From Litomosoides sigmodontis (taxonomy: Eukaryota; Nematoda; Chromadorea; Rhabditida; Onchocercidae), in assembly GCA_963070105.1 (NCBI GenBank), contig OY718803.1, positions 10,299,327-10,363,326 of the forward strand: 64,000 nucleotides of DNA. The letters run 5' to 3'. The translations under genes and the position numbers were made by a program. Numbering within the stretch: position 1 is the first letter of the stretch; each line of letters starts with the position of its first letter. Positions 12,001 to 22,400 of this stretch are shown one piece after another. A model generated the notes under the pieces. It was not told where the DNA came from. It saw nothing but the letters and a program-made list of their open reading frames with translations, and did not search any database.

Positions 12001-15000
12001 ATGTTAGCGTATATCACAGTGGGCGTTCTGACGAATCTGTTGCCCGTCGTCTTAAAACGCCTGCTCGTCCGGAATATCCAGCATATGGTCCATATTATGG
12101 ACCACTCGCTTCTACGTGCCTCGCATCTGATCTGGACGAAGTGTCGTTGAAGGAGCATGTTAGTGCTTACCCCAGCGGTCATTCTGATGAGCCGGTGACC
12201 AGTCTTCTAAAAAGACGTCGTGCTCACTTGGATTATCCTCTATCCGGCCCATATGATGGACCACTTGCTTTAACAAGTGTTGCGTCTGAGGTAGACGAAG
12301 AGCCATTATTAGATCATGTTGCGCTTTATCACAGCGGACGTTCTGACGAAAAAGCGATTGGCCCTTTTAAGCGGGATTTAAGAGTTCTCTCTGGAAGAAA
12401 TGATTACCCGATTTCGGATGTGTATGTCGGGCCTTTATCGTATTTAACGTTTTCTCCTGATATTGAATACCTTCCGTTACATGAAGTTGTTGACGTCTAC
12501 CACATCGGTAGTTCTGAGTTGCAACTGGGGCAGTTGCCATTCAATATCTCTGTTCGAGAGGATGAAATACCCTATGCTAAGGTCGAAGCTCGTCATTATC
12601 CATTGCGTAAAGATGATGGCTCTCGTGACCACGTCCTGAAGCCTTTGGTTTCTTCTTCAGCATATGCCTACAGTGGTAGTGAATATCGGAGATATCGTGA
12701 AGTGGAACCACCCACGTTGCGTTCAGAATCGGAGCAGAAAACGACTGATTTTGACGCATCTGTCAGTGGTGGAAGAGATACTGGACGACCTTTGCCGATC
12801 GGCATTGCGCATCCTGTGCCGAAAGTTCCACCAGTGCCACCTACCCTAAGATTTCATGAAATTCCCCCTATACCCAAAATTCCCGAAATTCCTCCAATAC
12901 CCAAAATTCCAGATATTCCTCGTATACCCAGAATTCCGGATATTCCTTCTATACCCAAAATTCCTCCCATACCGAAAATTCCTGAAATCCCTCCTATACC
13001 CAAAATTCCGGAAATACCTCCTATGTCTAGTGCTCCGGAAATGCCCAGAATTGAGCGCTACGAGAAAGTCTCCGAAACTATGTCAACACCTCTTGATTTT
13101 GCCTATCACCGCAAAACTCGTGAAGTGGACTATTGGATTGAACGGCGTTCAGAGCGTCAGTCAAAGCCGAGTCGTGACCTTACTGCTGATATCGGCATCG
13201 ACTTGGCGTCGGATACCAACTGGGATGAGCATCATTTGTCTGGAACTTATCCGCGAAGTACTTATGAAGTACGTTCCGATAAAATAACTGCACGAAAGGT
13301 CTCTCCAACTTCAAATTTACATTGGACAACGGTCAGTGAAACAACATCCGTCTCGTATAAGAAACGTATCTCTATTGAACGTCGCCGATCGCATCAAACT
13401 TTACCGCCCCATTTTTCGACCTATCGACGCCAATATCGACCATCAACACCAGCACCCGAAGTTTCGGCTTATGCTCGTCACGACAAAGGTATTTTTGAGA
13501 GCAGTACATTACCTCGAACATATGCCGGAGTTGCCATCGAAGGTGGTTTACGCGCGCAACGCGCTAGATGTGAAACCTCATCTTTACCTACTACCTATTA
13601 TTCCAAAACTGAAACAAGGGTTAGTTCTAAAGGCTTGTTGTAAAATTTTATTAGTTAAGTTTGAAAGTATTATTTCTTGTCAAAACTTTTTCTTCTTTTG
13701 GAAGATTAAACTAAAATGCACGAATAACTCGTAGTTTTTATATGATTGAGATTGTAGTTGTAGCCCAGCAAATCAATAATCCATTTTTGACTATTGTTAT
13801 TGTGCAGCGTAATCTGGTTCGCTACGATCTACCACGTCCCTCATCACCACCACGTTATGAGTACTGGCTTGGAGAACGTAACAAATGGACTGTGGAAGGT
13901 TCGCCAAGACAATTATCATCTGTCACTGATCAAAATGGTCGTTCAGTACATGACGACCGATATGTGAGACGTAAGTTTAATTGGCTGATACGTTTAACAC
14001 TTTGAACAAATAGAGTGAATTGATTTCATTGTCTTGGATTTTTCATTACCCTAAAAATAGAAACTATTTTTCCATGATTTTATCTCATCTTACTTTCAGT
14101 AATGTTAGTATGAGCTTGAATTTGTGCATCATCGTTACTATAGTTTCATAATTCGTAACTAATAAATTTTGTATTTTGAATCGTTTGTTCACTTTTAGGT
14201 ACTAAACAAGAGGCTTTACATTATCAAAAATCTAACCTTGAGGAAATACCTATAGTTTCATTGATAAAAGATTTACCGATGATAGAAGATGGAGCTATTG
14301 AATGTTCATGCTCAACCGTATTGCCAGCACCAAAAATAGAAACACAAGGTTAGTACTGCATTCGCTCGGCTTTTTTTAAAATGCTATTTTATTAGATACA
14401 AAATAAGCTGTTCAAGAAAGAGTAGTTTATCAAAAAGGATCTCGAATTAGAAAAATTAGGTGATGATTACAAGCATTGTTAGAGCAAATATGAATTTATT
14501 GCATTAATTGTGGTATTCAGATTTGCACTTTTTCTGCCCAAAAAATCCAGAAAAAGCAATAAACGTGTGAAATAATTTTTTATATTCAGATACTACTATT
14601 TCAAGTAATTTAAATTTTGAACGAATTTGGAATTGCCAAAAGTAATTCCTATTTAATGTTATTTTCCATTGTTAAATTAGCTTATTACGATTTAAAAATT
14701 TTGAACAAGATTTTCGAGCAATTCAATATATGTTTTGAAATTATTTTAATCTTTTCAAAATCATCATATAGCACACATTTATAGCTGTATATCAGATTCA
14801 ATACTTCCAAAGTCTTACTTACTTAATATGTGACATTATCATACAGTGGTTCATAATTTCCAGCACATAAAAAATGAGGTTATTGTGTTATTACTGACAA
14901 CACTTGCTACATTGGTCAAAGCCAATGCAAATATTTTAACATATTATAAAAATTTACATTAACTTTCAAGCTGTTTGCATTAATATCAAGAATTATCATC

Positions 15001-15265
15001 GGTAACATATAGGAACAAATGAAATATACCCCATACATATTAAATTTTCATTACGAAGAAATTATTGTATTTCTTATTTGACTGTTTAATTACCTCCTTT
15101 AATTGCATTAATGTCGGTAAAATTCATCCATTGTTAGTCGCAAAAAAAAAAGAAAGAAACTAGCAAATTGCAGATTTAACACCTGGTGAACATTCCCGTC
15201 CAAGTCGATCAGCACCATTACGTCGTGCAAGACAACGTATTCGTAATTTGTGCACGATGTTGTAA
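1..15265 (+). CDS. Giant modular repeat protein, 3' part (5' end outside the window)
   Basis: Exons: 1-13619 (open from the window edge, frame 3), 13808-13970, 14199-14348 and 15174-15265. Junction phases 0, 1 and 1 all match; donors are GTTAGT, GTAAGT and GTTAGT, acceptors TGTGCAG, CTTTTAG and TTGCAG. The visible part encodes about 4,670 residues. In order: about 50 nearly identical ~73-residue modules (FTGLFK/ITGIFK, YPxTEAY, GP, SPxxDVE, YHSGRSD), about 8 diverged modules, an IPx tripeptide run (12861-13022) and a Ser/Arg/Tyr-rich tail. No catalytic domain, transmembrane segment or ankyrin repeat is visible. The last residues are basic and end in CTML, a possible CaaX prenylation signal. 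Without splicing the main exon would stop at 13641-13643. I do not recognise the family firmly. A repetitive tail of a giant cytoskeletal protein, such as the long neuronal ankyrin UNC-44, is a hypothesis from memory. The coding status of exon 1 is secure; the small exons are probable. Confidence 0.8.
2235..6719 (+). repeat. Higher-order repeat: five consecutive 897-bp A-B dyads
   Basis: The same 471+426 bp pair recurs at 2235, 3132, 4029, 4926 and 5823, a period of 897 bases (299 codons). A single further dyad sits at 24-920, separated by three 438-bp units. The last dyad is a hybrid: its B unit switches near 6440 to the sequence of type C (IHRSPDV instead of THLSPDM), which marks an exchange point. 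Confidence 0.93.
6720..11099 (+). repeat. Ten tandem 438-bp type C units
   Basis: Starts at 6720, 7158, 7596, 8034, 8472, 8910, 9348, 9786, 10224 and 10662. Most alternate EEEAVEG with EEEVVEG, giving an 876-bp super-period; at 8910 and 9348 two V units are adjacent. The final unit begins to diverge after about 11040 (DVVSEPLHRH). Confidence 0.92.
11100..12516 (+). repeat. Diverged terminal modules of the same array
   Basis: About eight modules keep the YP...Y(D/E)GP...SD(V/L)...YHSGRSD skeleton but differ freely in sequence and spacing (SGRSDEPL, SGRSDELE, SGRSDAPF, SGRSDEPT, SGRSDESV, SGHSDEPV, SGRSDEKA, and last YHIGSSEL). They form the decayed edge of the array, lying outside the zone of recent homogenisation. 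Confidence 0.9.
12861..13022 (+). repeat. Ile-Pro-x tripeptide run, 54 residues
   Basis: Eighteen consecutive IPx tripeptides (IPP, IPK, IPE, IPD, IPR, IPS) within the giant exon, with a 9-base period in the DNA. It is proline every third residue, so an extended or polyproline-II-like spacer or SH3/WW-type ligand is possible by analogy. It is present again at 26690-26851 in the duplicated contig end. Confidence 0.9.
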
Positions 15266-17005
15266 CGTGATGTTTACTGTATTGTGACACTCCGGAAATC
15301 GGAGGTTACTCTCTACGAGCAGAAATATCATGAATCTACTCTCAAATTTCTCGAATCATTTCCACGTAAAAAAATAGTAACTTCGAGCGATATCGGTTGT
15401 TGCTGTGAATTATGCGTAGCATCTTAAAATTATTGTTGTAACAGGCAGGGTTGAGCGTCTGCAGAAGAAGTTTTCCATGAAATTCAATTTTTTAGGTGTT
15501 TTGGAAATGTATGAGAATTAATTGCCTTATTTATATATGTATTAATTTTTAAATTCTTTGAGACTATGTTTGCTTGCAAAAAAAGAACTAGTAATTCCAT
15601 GCTTTTTAATTAAATGTGTAGAAAGGCAGCATATTGATTGAAATGCGTTTTGGGAAATGCCCAAAAATTATATAGCTAGCTGAAGCATTTCGAAAGCACC
15701 AAAAAATTGAATTGTTAGAAGGATTTTTTTTTAAATTTAACTTCTAGCGGATGCTGTGACTTCTTTAGCCGTTGCACATAATTATTTTTAAAGGATGAAT
15801 TATAAATATGCGACAGTTTTGCTTACATCGATCATTGATACAAAAAGCTATTTGTTCGACCCTTGTTATATAGTATTATCAGTTGAGTAATAATTTTAAG
15901 TTGTTTTTGTTGTTATTCCATTGCTTTTCTCGGTATAGTTGGATAAGATTCATTTGACATTGATGGAATTGCTTAACAATTCGAAAAATAAATTTAAAAA
16001 GAAAAAAACGACGAAATAATTTTTGCATTGTAACCAATCGTTTACAAGACAAACAATCTCGCCAACTTTTCCTGATTTTTAATCACCACAACTCTTTTTT
16101 ATCATTTTATAATAGCAAATTAGTTTTTACAGGTATCTCTATTTTAAATGTAAATTGACGAAACATCGTCGCAGCTGTCTTTTGCTTATGAATTTTCATT
16201 TTTATTAATTTTTAAAATTTTACTTTTGCGAGAAAATTCATAAGCAATTTGTCGGCTATGATGATGATGCTAAATGGAACGAACAGGAGAAAAGGAAAAA
16301 ATAGTACCAGTCATTTCCATCCATTTAATCTAGAATTAAATGATTGGAAACACTTCTGCATGCTTTTTAACCACTTCCTTTTTTCCATCTCAATCTTTGT
16401 AATTATTACGAAAAATCCTGGTATATATTACGTGTCTTCCATTTGAAATAATTATTAATAATGAATAAACGATCTTCCCCTTATCGGCTCACATAATTCA
16501 ACCACTCCATTTCCATGTAAAAATATTTTCTCATTCTTTTCAACCATTCATCTTGCTCGCTTCATGAACTACGCTAGTTCACTCTTGCTTTCATATACAG
16601 CAATCTCAATTGCTCCCGCTTGCACATAAAATATAGAAATTTAACGCCAATATTTACACTTACATGCAAATACGCTTAAACCAACCACTCCCTTCCTCCT
16701 TCCGCTACTGTTCGAGCTCGTAATCTATATAAAAAGTGATTGCAGTCAGTGCTCACCCAACCAAGCACTAAAAAGAATACACCAACGAAAAGCTTCCTGT
16801 ATCTTTATTATATAATATGCTTGCTATACACAACACTCATTCAGTTATGACCGTAGGATTATTTGAGACACCAAATGCTTCTCTACTAGTTCTGGCCAAC
16901 CATTTTAAACCATGCAAAAAAGTTCATGAGAAAAAGTAGAGATCTTTATACAGCATCTCATAAGGGCAACAGACAACAATAATTCAATAAAACAAAGTTT
17001 CTGCA
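15266..17005. other. Convergent intergenic region (3' ends of giant gene and NHP2)
   Basis: AT-rich DNA with no supported coding exon. Plus-strand AATAAA candidates for the giant gene lie at 15987-15992 and 16464-16469. A TATA-like TATATAAAAAG lies near 16726, with a 40-codon plus-strand ORF after it (16817-16939), for which there is no other support. Confidence 0.6.
16804..16809 (-). terminator. Candidate poly(A) signal of NHP2
   Basis: TTTATT on the plus strand, that is AATAAA on the minus strand, about 200 bases beyond the NHP2 stop codon. The position suits a short 3' UTR. No transcript evidence. Confidence 0.45.
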
Positions 17006-18632
17006 TCAAACATCAGATGTTATCCTCTTGATCAATTCAGCTACTTCATGGAACAAGTCTGCGTAATCTGGATGTTCTTTTATGAGAAGTAATATAGCCG
17101 CCCTTTTATGTCCTCAAATATTTCATTAAACTGAGAATGGGAAAATGAATTCAAACAAAATATCTTAAAAGGGAACAAGTGAAGAATGTCAAAAAGGATG
17201 GTATTACGAGCCCACAAGCTCGGCTATTTTGAATAAGTCGTGAACGGCTATTTTGATAAGTCGAATCGTGAACAGTTACATAATGAAAAAGTAGCCAGGA
17301 AAAAAGCATCGTAACTACTACCGAAAGAAATGTAGGGCCATTTTTATGCAAAACCAAACTGTTATCATAAAATAAAACATAACCTGACAGTTATCTCATA
17401 AAATGAAACATAGAATAAATTCAGAATAAATGGAAGAATTCCGAAATCTTACCAGTGGCCAACCCAAGATGTTCACGTGATGGTGTAAATACATATGGAA
17501 TATCTTTTTCTTCGCATATGCCTGGGATATGTGAATAAACATCTACTGGTGATACATTACCTGTAAACATATTATCTTTCGATGCTTTTCCTAGATGATG
17601 ACTCAAACTGCGTAAGATTATTTCTAAGACTACGGGTAATCCGAATTACAGATAATTTGAATAAGTAGCTGTCTAAACACTTGTACTCCCGAATTCTGAA
17701 GTGATAAAAATAAAAAGTACTCCTTTGACGTGAACCAATGAAAACTTAATTAGCAGACGAACGAGCTGTGCGCCCTCACTAAGTCTTATTCCGAAGATCA
17801 ATGTACAATGCCAACAACCTGTATACAGCCATATATATGTACCATATGATTTAGACAATCTTAAGAGCAATGATATGCCCAACTTAGCTGAAAGATCCTA
17901 CCTGCGAGCACAACAACACCAGTTTCATTCCTTCTCAAAGCTTTTTGAACGTCGCACATCCCCTGCCTCAAACGTTGCTTATCCTTAGAAGCCTAGAAGA
18001 AACGAACCTTTCAAATCACAAACATTTTTCAGCATGAACGATCCGTAAGAAAACTACATGAATTAAAAGAAATAAGCAAAATTACATTGATACGAGATGA
18101 AATTCCCACCTTCTTTATTAATTTGTAAATTTTCTTTGCCACTTTTCTTGGAGCAAGTGGATGGGCAATAGCATTAACCATAGTACAAAGTTCGTCATAT
18201 TCATCCTGAAATTCTTCCAGTTCGAGAAAATCCAGCTTGTAATATAGAATATCAGTTCTACAAGTGTTATGTAAATACAGACTTTGAAAATAAGTTAGGG
18301 AACGCGAACTTGAAACAACAGATACAATACGCGAATGAACAATATACGCGACCAAACCTTACTTCCCCTCACATGCAATTTGTATCACACTAAACGTAAT
18401 GCGATCAAAACGTTCTCGACCGTTCTCTCACGTACTAACTGAAACTCTCAAAGTCCGTCAAACCTACGACAATACCTACTAAATATTAAACGTCACATAC
18501 CTGGCTCACGTTAGCTGACATCGGTGTTTCTACTACGCTGCCACCTAAATCATTTACCAATGGCTTCACATCATCATCTACCTCCATCTTCACATCAGCA
18601 CTTGAATGCGAATTCATTTTCGATTTCCCCAT
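17006..18632 (-). CDS. NHP2: NHP2, H/ACA ribonucleoprotein subunit 2
   Basis: Exons on the minus strand: 18632-18501, 18205-18110, 17992-17902, 17560-17453 and 17112-17006. Phases agree throughout, giving 177 residues, close to the family's usual 150-180. Residues 1-50 are a variable acidic lead; the rest is one L7Ae/NHP2 domain. It includes a Pro-Leu-Ala-Pro-Arg-Lys segment, the LRRNETGVVVLAG strand, the VYSHIPGICEEKDIPY kink-turn-binding region and PSREHLG. The CEEKDIPY...LG stretch fits the L7Ae family signature. NHP2 binds H/ACA snoRNAs with dyskerin, NOP10 and GAR1 for rRNA pseudouridylation, in nucleolus and Cajal bodies. The start at 18632 (MGKSK) was chosen because yeast and worm homologues begin similarly; an in-frame ATG at 18707 would add 25 residues. 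One donor (GTGGGA) and the last acceptor (TTTGAG) are weak. The neighbour upstream on the same strand is Nopp140. Confidence 0.9.
17221..17272. repeat. Short imperfect direct repeat in last NHP2 intron
   Basis: CGGCTATTTTGA(A)TAAGTCG is followed by GTGAA in both copies, at 17221-17244 and 17245-17272; the second carries an extra AATC. Local slippage is the simple explanation. It recurs at 31050-31101. Confidence 0.7.
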
Positions 18633-19489
18633 TTTGCTTCGATGATCTGCAGTACTCTTCACTTTGTCATTTTTTGAACACACATGATGCGTGCGTCCGA
18701 TATACATTTCCCGTCACCTCATTTCTTCATCCTCCAATGCACAGATTACGCCTAGATCGAAATGAAACCACCCACCAAATCACCCAGACCACTGACTTAT
18801 CGCAAGATCAATATAAACCACAATGCAAATGGACTCCCACCTACCCGTAAATACAGTTTGGAAACCTTAGAAAACTAAGTTTTCGAATACTAAGCGTATA
18901 GTATGGACTTATTAATGAAGACACGTGCGTGTTGAAGAACGGGAAGCAAATGTTGCACTCTAATGTTTAAGCATCGAAAATCAAAATTGTCTCCTCCTCT
19001 ACACAGAACTGAAAGTAAAATGGAATTTTCCAGAAACTGTAAGTGAACTGGAAGCAGAATTCTGTAAACAAACAATCTCTTATGTTTATCTATTATTTGC
19101 AATTTTCAACAACTTTCACTAACAACCTCGTCGCAAGAGCAATGATTAATAACCCCGTCATGAAAATCAACAAGCAACACTAAAAGAACAGATTTAAATC
19201 TTGTCAGCTTTGACCACAAGAAACCAAAAAATACGGACAACAGACCAGCAAAAGTTAGGAACGGCAAAAACTAACAACAGTAGCAACACGTCAGGGAGAA
19301 ATTTTGAAAGCGAAAGGCCAGATAGCCAACTACTGAATAAAATAAAAAGGATAAGAATTCCAACTTTGCACGCAACATCAAATTAGCTGGTAACATAGAG
19401 ACATCAAAAACTAATAAGACTGATAAGAAGTCAAATGGTTCAACTTCAGCCAACACCAGAAAAGACAAGATATTCACCAAAATACTACT
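18633..19489. other. Spacer between Nopp140 stop and NHP2 start
   Basis: About 860 bases between two same-strand genes. I see no coding exon with codon support and no clear AATAAA for Nopp140 on the minus strand. The spacer is longer than a usual C. elegans operon gap, so separate promoters and an operon both remain possible. Confidence 0.5.
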
Positions 19490-22400
19490 TCAATCACTGT
19501 CGCTACTAAATTTAATCGAATGAGAACTAGTGTCAATTTTCGTACCGCTACCGGTATAGGAACCACGTTTCTTCTTCGTTTTTTCATGACGAAATCCTTT
19601 GCCTTGTACATTTTTCATATCTTCATATGCTTTCCTGCCCCACTGGTCGTAAGTCTAAATAAAAGTACAATACCACTAAGTAAAATAAATATATTATAAT
19701 GATTTCAAGCAATACATAAAGTGTCATTGCAAGCACGGGAACATTTCGACGGGGCAATGTCATAGAGACAGAGTACAACAGTGATGTCAATGATAAAACC
19801 ACAATTACCACTTTCTTAACTAGATCATAAATAGCGAAAGCGGAGAAGGAATAAAACAGAAACTTCGAATTCGATCATATTTTATATTTTTCCTTGAGAA
19901 AAGAAAAAATGCTACATTAAAACTGTACCTTCATACGATACGAATTATCGCGAAATTTATCGTCCAACTCATCCTTCGATGTCTTCACTCTACGAAATGG
20001 TTCTGTCTTCACAATCTACAATAATTTTAGGACCTTATAAATTCCCATTTCGAAAAACTACGGAATATTTAAATACAGTCAAACAGAAATCTGTCTAGAC
20101 TATTTCATGAGCTATCACATTCAGGAGTTAAAAACTAGAAATGTTATGCTGCTAACAATCAAAGATACTATATAAACGTTAAAAAAGCGAAAATCCTCTT
20201 GCATACCTTCTGCTGCTTCCTGTTTCTTTTATCCATAACGTCTTGGTTATTACCCATTCTGTAATGCACAAAATAAAAAAGCATCTCTAGTCACACAAAA
20301 ATAATCCTATACTTCTGCTGCCAGCTACATAAATCTCTACTGAAGGCGTCATCACAACCCAGTCATGACCAGCAGTCTAGTTAAAAATTAGAAGCAAACC
20401 TTATCTGCATATCGTCATTTTCATCCCTCACGTCTGCACTTTTGTCTTCCTTATTTGAATCGGCATTTTTTTGCGTCCGCTCTCTATTTTCATCCTGAAA
20501 AATTATATTTAAGATCAACCTAAACCAATTCTGCGAATTCCGACTTTACAGTTATTTATCGAAGTGAAAGCATCTCCGGACTTTAAAGTTTAACAATACC
20601 TCTTTAGACCACATTGCTTTCATATTCTTAGAAGGTTTCCCTGAAGTATTATCAGCTTTCCTAAAAAAAGATAGATGTAAGACAACCAAGACAAAATGTG
20701 ATAACAAGCATGTCTGATTTGATAAGTTTAAAACAGCGATATGCCGATAGCAATTATAGGAAAATATGTAGCTCGTATGTGGAAAAGAAAACAAAGAAAT
20801 TAAGGATATTTCCAGAAGCTGACCTTTTATTATTGTCTCTGCTACCACCATTTGATGAACCATCGGGTGCTTCCGCAATGCAAAGTGAATTTTCTGCGCA
20901 TAAATTTTTAGCTTTCGGTTTTGAGGTGTCAGTCGATGAATAATCCATTTTACCTGATCCTGCTGCTGCAAATTTCTGATGTTCCGTAAGCGCTTTCCTT
21001 GTGGAATTTATAACATCTGCAGATGTTTCTTTACTAGTTTTTAAAATTCCTTTCTCTGAAGTCCCATCACTATCTGAGTTCGAACCTGATGAAATAGCTG
21101 AATCTCGTGTGGCGACAGATTTGCTATTTACATGTACTCCCGTCGCAGTCCGCTGCCGCAACTGCCTCAAACCAGATCCATCGGACTCTGAATCAGATGA
21201 AGTTTCAGAATCCCTTATGGCAGAATGTTTAGAATTACTCGACGGCTTTGCAGTTCCTTGCTGATTCAAACGCATCGGTGATATGACGGCCTTATTGGCA
21301 ACGGAAACTTTCGTTTCAACAGTATCAGCTCCAACATCGTCAGACGAACTATCATCAGAAGAGCTATCGTCCATTATTTCTTGTTTCCCTTCCACTTCCT
21401 GCCCGCCTGACCGCTGATTCCCAGTTGGTTTTTCAGGAAAAACTGCTTTGGAATCCGAAGATGAATTGGAAGACGAACTCTGCTTGATCTTTGACTGAGT
21501 GACCACCCGTTGCGATGCTTTCTTTGACTCTTGTATTTTGCTACCACTGTCGGAATCAGAAGACGATGTATCCTCATCTGCAACGGTCTTATTTCCAGCT
21601 GCTCTTGTTGTTATACTATTCTTAGCTGTCTCATTACATTCTTCATTCCTTGACTTACTTTTCATATCAAGTTTACCATTTACGACAGTACTACATTTTT
21701 GTTGAGTCTTTTTTGCCAACTTCACTGCACCACTACTATCGCTGTCAGTAGAACCCGACGAACTTGTATCTACTGCTTTCTCCTGAGTAAGTCCTGTCTT
21801 TTGGTGAGCCTGAAACTTCCGTTTTTTAGCTGGTGTTTCATCGACTTCACTTTCGGAATCTGAACTACTGTCATCCACGTCGTTTATAGTTAGAGACTTC
21901 CTAGCTGACGTAGCAGCTATTTTAGACATTTTAATCAGTTCGCCAGAGGTTTTCTTATCTAAACTTCCATCATCGTTCTTTAGTTTCTCCCCTTGCTGCA
22001 TTACAAGGGATTCACTTACGCTTTGCTTTCCTAATGACTTCACAATTTCGCCCGTATCATCCTCGCTAGTATCACTATCAGACGAACTTTCAGATAACGT
22101 GTTTTTTATATTCTCATTTGCTGTCGCAAGCGATGATTTCCCCGGATTTTTTGGTCGCTGCAATGGCATCAAACACTTCGCCTTTTCATCATCATCGCTA
22201 CTAGAACTACTATCAGATGAGCTTCCTAATTTCCTTGTAGATGTTGCATTTTTTAAATTAGCGTTGGGAACTGCTTTTCCGGTGACTTTTCTTTGCACTG
22301 CCAACCGTAAATCCTTCTTCGAATCCCCATCACTACTAGAAGTAGTGTCACATGAACTATCAAATGCTTTATTTACAGCATTTTTCAAATCACCACTTCG

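Noticed and set aside
13620..13643. Stop at 13641-13643 as the true end of the giant protein
   Set aside because: A GTTAGT donor at 13620 in phase 0 leads to three coherent downstream exons, which codon content supports better than termination here, though an isoform ending here is possible.
17561..17901. A C/D or H/ACA snoRNA in the third NHP2 intron
   Set aside because: A GATGATGA box exists only on the plus strand, antisense to the host gene, and I found no partner D box or hairpin-hinge-hairpin fold by eye.
19201..19386. Plus-strand ORF opposite the Nopp140 3' flank
   Set aside because: Lys/Asn/Thr-rich chance frame in A-rich DNA without support.
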